From: Chaetorhynchus papuensis
Taxonomy: Eukaryota; Chordata; Aves; Passeriformes; Rhipiduridae
Length of the DNA stretch: 64,000 nt
Assembly: GCA_013396525.1 (NCBI GenBank)
Contig: VWYX01000725.1
Coordinates: forward strand, 370,167-434,166
Direction of reading: 5' to 3'
Shown here one piece after another: positions 49,609 through 63,000 of the stretch. Every line of letters starts with the position of its first letter. Position 1 is the first letter of the stretch. The notes under the pieces were generated by a model. It ran no database searches and was not told the origin of the DNA. It saw only the letters and a list, made by a program, of their open reading frames with translations. A program made the position numbers and the translations under genes.

Positions 49609-52600
49609 GCAGTCAGTCTATGAGGATAACACTATTGTGGGAGAATGATGAACAAATACCCACATATCACTCTCCCTGGGGTCCCAGCTTGTCTGCTGCC
49701 CTCGTGAGACAGGCTCTGTGGATTTCTGAAGTGGCATCAAAGCTAGGCACCGACTCCTGATGGTGCACAGATGTCACATCCCTAAACACTTGCAAGTGTG
49801 CCTGTGTTTGCATATGCAGATATGCACGTTCCCATGCCTCTGTGATTAATCCTGTGGCCTGAGTGGTGAGACACTTAATCTGTATGTAAGACATTTCTTC
49901 TGGTGTCTCCTCAGAGTTTGTAAATCCTTAATACCACGGAAGAGAGTCCCATGCCTTCGCGCCTAGGGAAAAATACGGAAGATGGGACTCTAAACACCAA
50001 GCACAGACTTGAACCTGCTCTTGCCTATGGGTGTCCTAGTTGATTATTATCTTTTGGCTTAAACAAATCCACCATCACAGTGATGGGTTTCATATTATCT
50101 CTCCCATTTTTTCCTCTACTGACAGTAATAAGCTATTTAACAAAACCTATCATCAAAACCAGTCACTGCCATAGGAGTCCATGCAACACTAGTGTAAAGG
50201 GAAGGACACGAGCAGATCAATAATCATAAAGGATGGACCTCCCACGTTTGCATTTCTTGAATGTTTTCTTTCTTACCATTACAATATCCATTAAGTTGGT
50301 AATAATGTACACTACAGCTTCCAGACCAAAATAGTAGTGGTCTTTTAGATTGCAAGGTCTTGCAGGGCTCACGTATCCTTCTGAAACAGGATACAGGAGA
50401 GCAAGTGCTTTATTTGAGCTTATTAATTCACCTGGTCTGACAGATGAGTTAAAAACTCGAACATTTTCCTTTCTTAGTTAGGAAAAATCCAAAGCTAATC
50501 GTTGATGTTCTTTGCTGCGGTCAAACCAAGGTGTGACAGGTTACTGTAGATTTTTAGGTTCTGTGCTTTGGCCTCTTCTTAAGTGTTCCCTGTGCTCCAA
50601 AACTGAAAAGCAGATGTAAACTTGTTGGGTCAGAGATCACGTCTTTCATTTGGAGTGTAGTACAGTGGCACCTGTGAGACACACATTACAAAGAACAAAT
50701 GTAATAATAGTTGACATTCCAGAAACTTAACAGGAGTCAACCAGATTTACTTTTCCAGACATTTCCCTCCTTTTGCCATTTTTACTTTTGAAATGTTTGA
50801 GTTAATCCCTGACATAATGCAAAAATAATCCTGTGTTGATAAGAGAAACAATTTCTGGATTTGTGAGAAAGTTGTGGAGTAATTTATGAGACATCTTTTA
50901 GAAAAGGCCTCACCATACTTCTGCTCTTTGACACTGTGAATATAGAAGCTGTTTTTTTCTACAGTAACCAGAGATTCAGGACTTTCATTTCAGTAATTTT
51001 TATGTAATCATTTTAGTTAATATAAGAGAAAAAGACATTTATCAGTCTCAGTCCCAGTGTGAAAACAGAGAGTTTTTCAATTTGTAAATTCATTTAGATA
51101 ATCTGGGACTCATTCCCTTTTGTAAAAACTTATCAATCTGTCCCAGTGCCTAAAACTAATATACATCCAGTCAAATACATTTCTCTAAGGATATGGAAAT
51201 TTCATGGATTTCAGCTAAGTAGGTTCAAAACATTTTAGTTAAATTACTGTAATCTCTGTGCACCACCCTCATCCACAGGGTTAATCTAGATGACTTTTAC
51301 GGGAACTTTGCTTCATCTTTTATTTTTCTACTAAGCCTGCAGAAATCAGTAGCTTCATTTTGAGGTGACTCAACAAAAATCAGACAGTGTTAATGAGTGG
51401 CAGCAAATCCTCATTTGCATGAACGTAAACACGTGTCCTGAAATAAAGCAAAAATTACAGAAATCTTCACTATCCTGTTGCCATGGCATCAGGAGGTTAC
51501 AGCACCCAGCCTTCTCACAGGAATAACAGGCTTCCTGGCGGCTTTCCGTAGAGGGCTTTCTTCAAGAACCTGTCTAAGAGGAGGCAAAGAGAAGATTTGA
51601 CACCTAGCCATGGGCAAACCCCAAGGTATCTGGGTCCCTGATTCATGCACAGAAACTGGGTATTAGACTGTGATTACCCAGGCTGATGTGGGCTGTACCT
51701 CATGGCTTTACACAAACAGTCTGTTGTGCTGGAGGGGGTTGTCAGGTCACTCATGTCAGGATGCCTGGTCCCAGTATAAGGTAAAACAGGATTCTTTAAT
51801 CGGCACCTGTTGAAGAAAAGTTTCCATATGAAATTAGAGAAAACAGACCTACTGAGGCAGGTTACATCCCATTTGACACCTTTCAGATCCTACCTCCCAA
51901 AACATCCCCTGTCAAAGGTCAGGCAGCTGAGGGAAGACAGGCAGCAGAGACAGCACTAATCCAGTCATGGGAAGGCACACACCAGTGGAGGACTTTCTGC
52001 AGTGGCATTTTACGACCACGTTGTCTTGAAGATAGTTTACATGCCCCACATGAAAAAAACTGCGTGTGTTTGAGGTGTCAAAAACAATGGAAAGACCAAA
52101 AATTATTTGTGGTGCAAATTATTGTACTGACTTCTGTGGTATTCTGGGAGAATAGCCTGACTCCAGGGATAAAAGACTCTGCTATTTACATTTGAACTTG
52201 TATTTGAAGTCACTATTGTATACAGAGGAAATGCAGAGAATAACAGCAAGATTAGCAATAGAAATAATTTCAGTATTGTATCATATAAAGGGCCTTGGAC
52301 ACTGGTAAGACTTTGATTTCCCCTACTGTAAACAGGATCACTGAGGAGCTTCAGAGTGTTTTGACCCAAGCTCTGAAAAGATGAGCTCAGATTTGGATAT
52401 AGCTTCTGTGTTTGGAGGTGAAAGTACATCCAGCTGTGTGTTCCCACCTCCTCCTCCTTGTTTAAAGGTGAAGCAGCAGGTTGCAGGCTGTAACCATTTA
52501 TTACCCCTTTGCCTGGCTACAGGAACCTTTGGGATAAAGAGAGAGCAGAATACTTCGTGTGACAAGCAGCTTAACTCAACTCCGGGCCTTTGGGCATTTC

Positions 52601-53610
52601 TTTCAGAGTCCTAAATTTAGATATTTAAACATTTGAGAAGGGTAAGTTGATGACATGTAATGACCTGTAATGTGTCAGAGTACAGACTAGGTAATCTGAC
52701 ATTTTCTATAGAACAAAAGAAGTTACAAACTCTCCATGTATTCATTATTAGTATCATAATTCAAGTGAATGGTTTAGATTTTTTTCTGGGCTCTGCTTCT
52801 GATTCCCAAAAAGTGCATATGTTTTTGGTAGGGAAGTGATGTGACAGGGTTTGGCATGTGTGCATCTGGAGGGTGGATCTCTTTGTGCTTATAAAGTGCA
52901 GGTGGGATGCAGAATTTTCATATATTTCGTAAATATATCAGCCAGAGAGAGCGAGAAGGAAACAGCCAAAATAAAATATGGATTTTTCCCCCAAGGATTT
53001 ACTAGAGATAACATATTTTTTTAAACACTAAAATGGGGGGTTTTTGTGCTTTTCTGATCATTGGTATTAATCAAATTAATACTAACAATAGCCAAATGTG
53101 TAACTGATAGCGTCTACAGTGAGACAACCTAGAACAAGGGACACAGAATCAGTTTGGACCCACAGAAGACTGATGTGCAAGATCCCTGAGTTTCTTCTGC
53201 AAAGCTCAGTGACAATGCCCACCCTGAAGGAATTCCATCACTTGGGCTGTCTCCTGAAACCTGCCCAAGCTCTATCCTACAAGCAGCATCACTTTTACCT
53301 CCCCAGAGGTGGTCTTATTGGGCTTATTTTAATTATGATATTTAACCAAAGGAGATTTAAACACTAACTTAAAGGGGATACATTCCTTAGCTGGCCCTAA
53401 AATGGAGGAACTAGGGTGGTTTCACACAAAACTTCAGTTATATCACAGCCTAAATATGGCATATGTTGAGAAGTGGTGAATAAAGTCAAATAAACGATGG
53501 AAAAAAATCTTCCTATAATTAGAGGCAGACTGCAAAAAAATTCCATCACACAAATAAAACATAAGTGCTAAGTGAAACAATATCATCAGGTTTAATGAGT
53601 TATAACCTAT

Positions 53611-53615
<5 letters not shown>

Positions 53616-53642
<27 letters not shown>
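53616..53642 (+). repeat. (TA)n microsatellite
   Basis: About 13 uninterrupted TA units. Confidence 0.9.
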
Positions 53643-56220
53643 CCTGTAACATCAAAACTGCTGCACATATTTAAAAAGAAGATAAGAAAAAACTTATCAA
53701 AATATTAGTGATTAAATAGCATAGACAGTGCTTTTTTCGTGCCAGAGATCTCTCTTTGATAGTTTGTCTCTCTGGTATTCATGTCTGTCTGTTTTTGTTT
53801 TTAAAACTATCCTTGTATTTCAGTTTCAGCCTTGCAAATGTACAGACTTCAGTGGAAATACCGACACAGAGAAGTGCTTCAGTAGCACTGTTTTGCTTTT
53901 TGTGACAAGATTTAGGTAATATACTTCAGCTAATTTTAATATTTTTAAAAATTTTCTGCTTGATTTAGTATTTTCATTCTTCCCAACATTTAAATAAACC
54001 TTCACTTTATTTATCCCTATTACCCAAACATTCCCTTGATGAAACTGAATTTTTGCTGTGTACAATCTGCTGGGGGCAAAATCATTGCTCTTATGAAATC
54101 AGTGGTCCCCAAATTTAAATTAAAATATTTATTTCTGAAGCTCTTAGGAGACACCCTTGTCTTGAAATGAACTGAAATAATTTAAATTGTGGTAGTGAAT
54201 GCCAGCCTCCATGCTGCCTCAAAATCAGTTTAATGTTCTTCTAATATTAATGTTTACTATTACACATATAAATTCTATCACTTCTTCCAGTGTGAAGCCA
54301 AAATAAAGCAGACCAGACCCACTTATCCTTTCACTGCTGTTTTGAACTTTTGGCTTGCTGTGCTGAAGAAAAAAGGCACAGTTTTCTTTTAAACATGAAG
54401 TTTAACGTGATCTTTGATCTTTGAAGTTCAAAAAGACTTTTTTTGCCTGGAACGGTCTTCCACAGATGAGTTATAAATCCCTGAAAACAGAAATTTATAA
54501 TGGAAAAGCTGTCATCACATTAATTATGATAGCATAAATGCAGTGCTGCTTCTATAGTAAGTCACTGCATAAAAATAAAAACAAGGAAGAGATGTTCTGA
54601 CATAAAGTCTATCCTCACAGTATTCGATGTCAAATGTTCAATGTTTAGTTAACTGTGTTATTAAAAAGTGACTGCTATAGTGCATTCCTTTGCTTTTTTT
54701 TTTTTCTTTTGAGAACATTAATCTGTTGGTATATAAAAAGATTACATTTCCCCTGACAGATAGGAACTGGAAAAGAGCAAAGATAACATATATCAAAAAG
54801 CTTCATTGCATGATAAATATCTTGGATGTTTACTTAGAAAAGCCATTAACTGGTTTGCTTTTTTTTTTTTTTTTGAGCTTGCATTCTTTGTCAGCAGTTT
54901 GGATTCAAAGACTCTAAATTTAAAATTTTATATTGATCTCCTGTAGGTCTTGGCTTCCTTCTGACTGCTTCTGGACTTATGCCGGTTCTTTGGGCTTTAA
55001 ATGAATTTAGAGGATTGAAGTCACTTAAACATAATTTAAATGATCTCGAATGGTAAATTTAGCAGACATTTAATAGATTGTGTGCTTTTTCTTGGTGATA
55101 CTGAGAGCATATATTATAGTATATTAGTATGTATCTATTTGGCCCAGGGAAAAAGCATAAATCATGGAACAGTACAAATTTCATGATGACAATCTTCCAG
55201 GAAATATCTAAAGAAAATTCTAAAGGAAAAATTGTGTGGTGATACAGCATGCTGTGCTGTAAGGTTTCCTGGACTTCAAAAAGCATACAAAAAGCATAAC
55301 AAATGAAAAATGCTTATGAAGTGGAAATAGTTAACTTTGGTGCTACAAAGCACGATCGTAAAGCTGACACTGCAATCCAAAGATTTTGGCCTTGGCTGCA
55401 ATATTTGTGAACCACTGAATTGTAACTGCACACAGCATTATGTATTTTACCCTTTGCATGGTTCAGAATGTGACAGAAGGGTCTTTGATCATGACTGAAG
55501 ATAAACCAGTGCAGAGAAGTAGCTGTAGCCGTCCCACTGAGGTATCTGTTAAAAAGCTGGGTGTACCACAGAAAAAAAGGCTTCATTTTTTTTGTTTGTT
55601 TTGAGTTCTCCCAGACTGCTCTCTGTGAAGTCTTCTGTGCCATTCTCTTTCTGCATAATTGTGTCACAATCATCTTTTCTATTTCCAACTCTTGTTTGAA
55701 AACACATTTCTTCCTAACAGACTGCTGAACATCAAACCTTCCATGTAAAGGTGTGGTTGTAGTAATCTTCAGAGAGAGCAGCCCTGTTCATTACTGATCC
55801 TGGGTGCTATTATGGGATCTGGCATTACTGCAAAACATGTTCATCTTATTCCAAGCATTGCTGGGCGCAGAAGAACTGTTAAGTGCATGTCAAAATATAA
55901 GTGTTTTCATCAGAATCATCTAATTTATGCTACGTTTTGACTGGTCCTCATTTTCTCTTCCTTATGTTGTAACACACAGACCAGCCAAAAATAACAGTGT
56001 GAAAAATGCTATTACTAGTGGTCCTGGTCACAAACCAGCATAGGCAAAACATGATGCTTTCCTATTGTTGCATGCAAAGCAGCGAAATCCCAACGTCTTC
56101 TGCAGAATTCCTTCATTCTCCCGTGGCACCAGAGATCTGAGTGGTATCTCTCATCCTGGGATCCTGCCTCTGACAGTGTGCAGAGTGCTGGCAGCACAAC
56201 TGAGTGATAAATATCTTAAC

Positions 56221-56292
56221 ATCCAGTGCTTTAATATTTCTGGTGGTTTTGAGGTTGGAATTAGGCCTTGCATATGTACTTGGGTATTTTCC
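56221..56292. repeat. 72-bp dispersed repeat, copy 1
   Basis: Begins ATCCAGTGCTTTAATATTTC and runs to GGGTATTTTCC; about 69 of 72 bases equal those at 59988-60059. On the minus strand both copies keep the same open reading frame (QGLIPTSKPPEILKHW). The family was not recognised. Confidence 0.85.
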
Positions 56293-58885
56293 TCGCTAAA
56301 GATTATAGGTACCCATAACTCAGAGCAATTGATGCACAACAAGACTCCATTGAAGGCAGGGCAGTTTATAGGCTCCCAATAAGATAAACATTGAGCTGAT
56401 GACTGTAGAGAAGCCAAATAAAATCAGAGTTTCTTTGCATTTGCTAGGATTTAACCTTTAGTTAACTAATTCAAAATGAGAACACACCTTTTACTTTTTT
56501 TTCCTTTTTCCTATTTTTTTTACTTAATGAAGGCAAGACCTTGCATCTGACATACCAAAGCAAAAGAATATTTAATTCAGGATCCAGATTTTGCAATTTG
56601 GGTCCATCTGTGATAAGAACAGAGTGTGAACTCATGGAAATGCTTGTGTGAATTTTTAATAAATTGTCACTACCCGTTTTGATACAAGGTAGAAAACCAC
56701 ACATAAATGCAGCAAGGAGCTGCCAAGCAGAAAAGAGGTGCTTCCCTAGCAGAGTCCAGGCCAGCCCTGTGCTCTCCAACAAGGTGCAGAATAACAGCTC
56801 CTGACAGAAGCCTTTGACTCCATCTCAGAGCTGCTGAAATGTTAATAATGGGGCATGGTCAGAAGCACTGAAGTCTCTTAAGGACAGGACACAGGATGGC
56901 AAACACTGAGAGAAGCATTTGTATTTAATCTGGTACCCTGATTAAAACTTATTGATGTTACCTTATTTTCAGAAAAAAAGGTCCTATACTAACAAATGCA
57001 AACATTTGTAGTAGGTTCAGCATACGAAAAAGACATAAAATTTAAAAACGTTTTGTTGTTGTTGTTTTGTTGGGGTTTTTTTTTGTCCTCCGATAATTTT
57101 CACTGATTTTTCTGTTTTTTCCAAGGAATTAAGAATAGTTCACTTTAGGTCAAAGTAGTTTTTATTTCATTATTTGATCATTTCTTGGCAACCAAACGAT
57201 ATAAACAGATATTCACATAGCTTTGGCTTGTAGTTCTGGTGATGGCTGTTTTCCAAGATGTATTTGGGAAACTAGACCATTTATTAGGAAGGGAAGTATA
57301 TTTGAGATTTCACAATTCTTTCTTACTTATTTACCCTTGTATGCAGTTTTCAGGATTGCAAGGAAGGAAAAAAAATAATCTCTTTTTGATTTGAACACAC
57401 AAATTCAAACTTTACACGCAATGTGAAGAATGAAAATTCCTTTTCTGGGTAGAGTTTGAACACTCCTTTAGTAAATTTGGCGGACACACGGTAATAATCT
57501 ATATTGTGTTAAGATATGCAAATAGTTTTCTATGGAAACTAGAAAAAGCTGCAAACTTTAAATCCCAGATGGAGTTCTTATTAAGGAAACATCGTACTTT
57601 TGAAAATCCTATTTCTCCATCTGCTTATAATATCTTTGAAGTGTTTCTCTGTATAATTGTAATGGTGATTTTTTTGGATCATATTCTTTGTTGTTTATTG
57701 CATAACTCTACTCCTTCCTCAAAAACTCAACTATTCACCTTATCAGTCAGCAATGACTTAATTCAATTTCCTCTTGCTCTGATCTGACTGGGAAAATGTG
57801 CTACAATTGTGGCATCCTGGCAAAATCTCCATGAAGGGAGCTCCATGTGTGGTTTGAAACTCCCTTCTTCCTCAAACCCTCTGCAGAGAGAACTTCTGTG
57901 CCAGGGACCCTCTCCCGCCTTGTGCTCTGACTCATTCTGACTCACTGAGCTCAAGAAAGCAGTCAGTGTTACTCCTTTCTGGGAAAGTGCAAAGACAAAG
58001 CAATTCTGCTCCAAATAAATGCAAATAAGTCAGCTGCAAGCATCTGGGGAAAAGCAGTTAGAGAAGTGAGAAATTACATCTTGTCATCTCGTATTCAACT
58101 GCATTGTAATTTTGATCATTATCTTATTTCTCTTTCCTGATGGAGAGAATGAAGTTCATAGGTTGTGAATCCAAGCTCAGTACAGGAGTTGGGTAAATAA
58201 TAGGTTGCATTTAGTTAAATTTGTTTTTCAAGCTGTTGTTCAGAGGTGCTTATCCAGTCATTTCAGTTTAGGAGCATGAGCAATTTCATTGACTTTGGTA
58301 CATTGTTCAAGTGCATTGTCTTAAGCCTCGGGTGATTTACTGCGAGAAATGTTGCATTTCCTCAAAGAACACTGGCTTCTCACCTGATCTTCCTGGGCGC
58401 TCCTGGGAAGATGCTACAAAAGCTAGAGGCTCACCTTGCAGATATAAAAAAAGCCAAATCAGTCTTTCCTAGAAACTGCTTACACTAGGAGACAGCTTTT
58501 AGCTGGCAACGTCGCAGAGCTGTGGTGATAAAATTCCTGCACCTGCCCTGAGAGCAGTGATGGAGGAGCAGCAGGAGGGTGTCTGCTGCTGAGAAGCCCT
58601 CTGCTTTTCCAGCTTCCATAGGGTGCACACAGGTGGTGCTGACTGTTCACTGGGGATTGCCACGTGGAACTGGATCTCAAAATACTGTCGTTTTCTGGGT
58701 ATAAAAGGAATACTTCACACAAACATTGTAAGTCCTGCAAACTCTTGCAGTAGCCAGACGGTGTCAGTCTTGTATTGAAGCTTTATAATTAGTCTCCCCA
58801 ATAGACTCAGGTGCTAGGTGCTCAGTAGACTCTTAATAAATTCTGCTGCTCATGTATTTTTTTCACCTGTACTTGCCTAATAACA

Positions 58886-58902
58886 ACACACACACACACA
58901 CA
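58886..58902 (+). repeat. (AC)n microsatellite
   Basis: About eight AC units, followed by a GAAA-rich run. Confidence 0.85.
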
Positions 58903-59987
58903 TACACAAAGAAAGAAAGTAAAATGAGTGACTTGCCAAAATCTACTATGAGCAGATCACACAGAGTTTCCTTGAATTGCAGTGAACTTTTGCAGATGAG
59001 TGCAAAATCTGCATTTCCCTCAAATCTAGGAGCTCCTCTCTGAATACCTGTTCTGTATGTCTTGAATTTTTTGTCAGCATAAACGACTCTTGCAGAAGTG
59101 TTTATCAGCAAGAGACATAGAAGAGTGCCTGCAAGACTTTAAATGGATTAAACCCACCCAGAATTAGAAAAACCAACAGCAGTGAATGATAGACCATTTT
59201 AAGCCAGGCATCATTACCATCACCACTACCACCAAAAAAAAAAATCATAATATGTAGAGCTGCAACTTGTCACTAAAATGGTAATTATTATATAATCCAT
59301 TAGTTCCTGCAAACATTATGGGGTTTTGGATGAGCTGTAAAACCAAGTTCTTGGCCACTCTTAACTTCCAGAAGTGCTTTGGCACTTTGGCCAGGAGCTA
59401 GGGTGTTAACACGAGAGCTCTGTCCAAATTCCATGTGGGTAACTATATTTTGTCTAGCTGACATTTACATGTAATTTAGTTAGATACATTATTATTCCTT
59501 TTTTGTCTCAGACTGTAGTACAGAGATGCTGTGTTAAGAGCTGCTGCTGCCTTGCCAGAGGTTTTAATAATCCAGGGACCAGTGAAGGGATTCCTGTTAG
59601 CACCAGAGCAGGGATTTCTCTGGTGGTCAGTGTTTTGGGAGTTTGGAGTGAAAGCACTCTATAAACAAATGTTCATAACCAAAGTTCTGTTTTAAATGTC
59701 ACAGATACCCTGAATTTCTTGGCATTTGCTAGTGATGCTGAAATCCTGACACTGCTGGCAATACTAAGGAAATTGGTTAGCATCCCTGCTGGGCCCTGAA
59801 TGAATAAAGCAAGAAAATTGGTAAGAGGGCTCAAGAAATATATGTTGTATGTCTTTTTCTTAGTCGAATTTAAACTAATTATTTTCAAAACTATTTAGCA
59901 GGCTATCAGAAGTCTGTACACTGCATTAAATCTGAGCATGTTCTTTCTCCAGAAACAGATTTTTATCCCTGGTCATTCTCCCATGGG

Positions 59988-60059
59988 ATCCAGTGCTTTA
60001 ATATTTCTGGTGGTTTTGAGGTTGGAATTAGGCCTTGCTCATGTACTTGGGTATTTTTC
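59988..60059. repeat. 72-bp dispersed repeat, copy 2
   Basis: Direct repeat of 56221-56292, about 3.77 kb away, differing by about three bases. Flanks on both sides are unrelated to those of copy 1, so it is not simply the edge of a larger tandem duplication. Confidence 0.85.
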
Positions 60060-63000
60060 TTGGGTGTAGTCTTTTGTTGTGACACCATTGTTGTTTTTTG
60101 GACAGGATGTTTTGAAAGGTGTCTTTAGGAAATTTGCGCCATCTTCTCTGGAAGGTTACTCCCTCACTGGATCCTCTGGAACAGGAATATTTTGTTGTCT
60201 ACCTTTTATGTACATCTTAAGTATTGTGACTGGGGCTGTTTGATGGAAAGTCGATCCCATCGGTAGCCAAAGCTCCTCCAAGCGCAGCAGTGCAGGACTT
60301 TTGTGGGGCAGCCCAGTCTGCACTGCAGGATCGGATGGAAGAGAAGCTGCCCGTGGCAGGTACCAGAGGGTGACCACAGGTCAGTGCCATTACTGCTGAG
60401 TCCTACAGTGTCTCCTGCTCTCTTGGCCTTCTGAAGGGCCGTGAGTACACCAGAAAAGGGATCACAGCTGCAGTGAGGGCTGGGGGCTCTCCTGTGACAG
60501 CCCAGCCTATGGCATGTGTTTGACTGGCCCATCCAGGACTCTACCAACAAGTACCTGGCCTTGTTTCCAGGGACAGAGTGATCCTGGAACATCAAGGATG
60601 TGACATCAAGGATGGGACTACTCTGCTGTGGAGGGCAGAGAGCTAAGCTGAGCGGATGTGACCTCTCCAGAGCTGGTTATGTCTAAATTTTGGGAGCAGA
60701 AGGAGAACTGGCATTGAAACCAAGCTGTGAACATAAAATTCTTGTGGTTGTGTCCTGTGTCTTAGGATTGTACTTGTTTCTGTTCACAAGAAGCTATTTT
60801 AGTCCTTGGAAACCAAGACAAGTGGGGCAGAGGAAGACACAGCAAAATTTTTCCTGGCTCATGGATTACATACTCTATTCTGCCTGACATAGCTAGCCAT
60901 GTGAGAGACTACAGCATCTGGCTGGTTTCTGCAGGAAATCTGAGATCTGTCAGCTCTGTCTAACAGCCAGGGATTTGGGGACCTTTTTGTGACTGAGCAG
61001 GCCATTCTGCTGTGCTCTCACAGCTTGAATTCACAGAGACAGACAACCCCTCCGAAACCTTGCAGTTGCTTTCCTCCTCCTGCTGAAGAGAACCTCTTCA
61101 CTAGACTGGATTTAGCTTTCTTATTTTATGCCTCTGGAAAAAATGGTGACACCTCTCTCTTCACATCCTGATATCAGGGGGGACTTCCAGTTACTGACAA
61201 TTCATAGGCAGCATCAGTGTGTGCAGCATGGGAGCAGAGACAAAGCTGTTGGTTTCCAGTCCTCCCTGTTCTACCTTGCCTCTGTGAAGTTGGTTGTTCT
61301 TTTCCAGTAGCAACGACCTTCATTCCCCCCATCCTTCTATCCTAAAAACATTATACCAGACTTGGCATTCTGTTATTTCGTCTTCTGTCCCACTAAAAGT
61401 ATGATGAAACAAGCAGTGAAAGCTGGTACTGTGTTGTACATTGAAAAAAAAAGCGATACTTTATGAATTTGGTGATGCAAAGTGTCACTTCCAGTGGGTA
61501 GCTCTCAGTTCATCACGCTTGTAGCCAGCCAGAATCTGGGGAAACACTGGCTCTCACACAAATAAGTTTTACTTGTTTTTTATGTGTTATAAAGCACAAC
61601 TTGTTTCCAAATGGAAACGAATACAAAGAAAACCTATTATACAGAATGAAAACGTGATGATTCTGATTTTCCCTTTTGCTTTAATAGAGTTTGATTTTTT
61701 TTTTTTTCTTTTCGATTTGTTGTCCCAGGAGTGCAATTCTAAGGGTTATAATCTAGTAGTATACTATTTGTGTTTCTGGTCACTGTGTTAGAGTGCTAAG
61801 AAAACTTTGTCTTTCTGGATTACTTCTTTCATTAGTTCATAAAGGGCTTTCCCAGGTACTTTGTAGTCCTGAAACCATGACGGATTTAAGCAAAGGGGTA
61901 TATCCTGTTTGTGCCTTACTGTGATGCAGCTCCACAGGACCTCCTTTCACTTTCATGGAGTTTATCTGGATCCACATAAGTGTAAATCAGACCAGAATTC
62001 GGCCACTAAGAATGAAGCTGATTTATACATTGGCATTAGTGATCTCACTGTACTTAGAGATTCAGCCAGCTGTCTTCCATCTTCATCTCCTTTTAGTACT
62101 TTTTTCTATATTCCCTGGTGAAAATATGGGTTGACATGACGAGTTGCCTTACCAAGGAATGCAGGATATAGAGGGACAGAAAACACTGAAACACTGGGAC
62201 AGTGTTGGCTGCTGCTGATGGTAAAAGTCCCACCCACATCCTGCAAGTGCCTGAATCAGTGAAGACATAAGACATTTTCCAATGAAAAGGCTTTCTACGC
62301 CCTTTGTTATTGACAATGTTGTAGAAAAAGGAAATTAGCAAATTGAAAACAAGGGCCCTTCCCTGATTAAGCTCTTCCTTATCACAGGACATGCCACACT
62401 TAGCCCTTGTTACATCCCAGCTCACTTTTGGCTTTCACAAGTCAGAATGAGCTTATCTGTGTTTTTTTCATGTTTACTCAACCTCTCAGCTTGATAGTGA
62501 TGCACGACTAATACTTGGGTGGTACCACATTCCAGAAGATTTGTAAAGTAAATGACAAAGAGAGAGAGAGAATTTTACTTCTATGAAGTTAGTTCTGGAG
62601 TTTTCCTTTCCACAACCATTGCCATAAAATCTGCAGGCAGCAGCTTCAGCCCCGTTTGGAGCCCTCTGTGCTCTGCTGGCAATGCAGAGGGTGCCAGGGA
62701 TTTTTTGTGGCTGCACTTTGCCATTTGGCTGCATCCTTTTGTGGACAGAGGAAGATTTGCCTGTATGCTCTGGGGCAGTTTCTGTACACGGTGAGGTGCT
62801 CTGGCCATCCAGCATGGGTTGAGCTGACCTGAGATGCATCCAGATCACACTGGGCATGGAATCAGTACAGAACAACCCCTTGAACAAGCAAGCTGCAAGA
62901 AGTTTCCTCTCCTTTGCTACTGCATAGATCCCTTGAGTACTTGATGGAAACAGCCAAGGAAAGAGCCTCATATCTTCTGTTACTACACTTGGAAGTACTT

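Larger units (their letters stand above)
48603..56220. other. Intergenic, no gene recognised
   Basis: Contains simple repeats at 49591 and 53616. Open frames at 52103-52447 and 55314-55688 (minus) lack family motifs. Confidence 0.6.
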
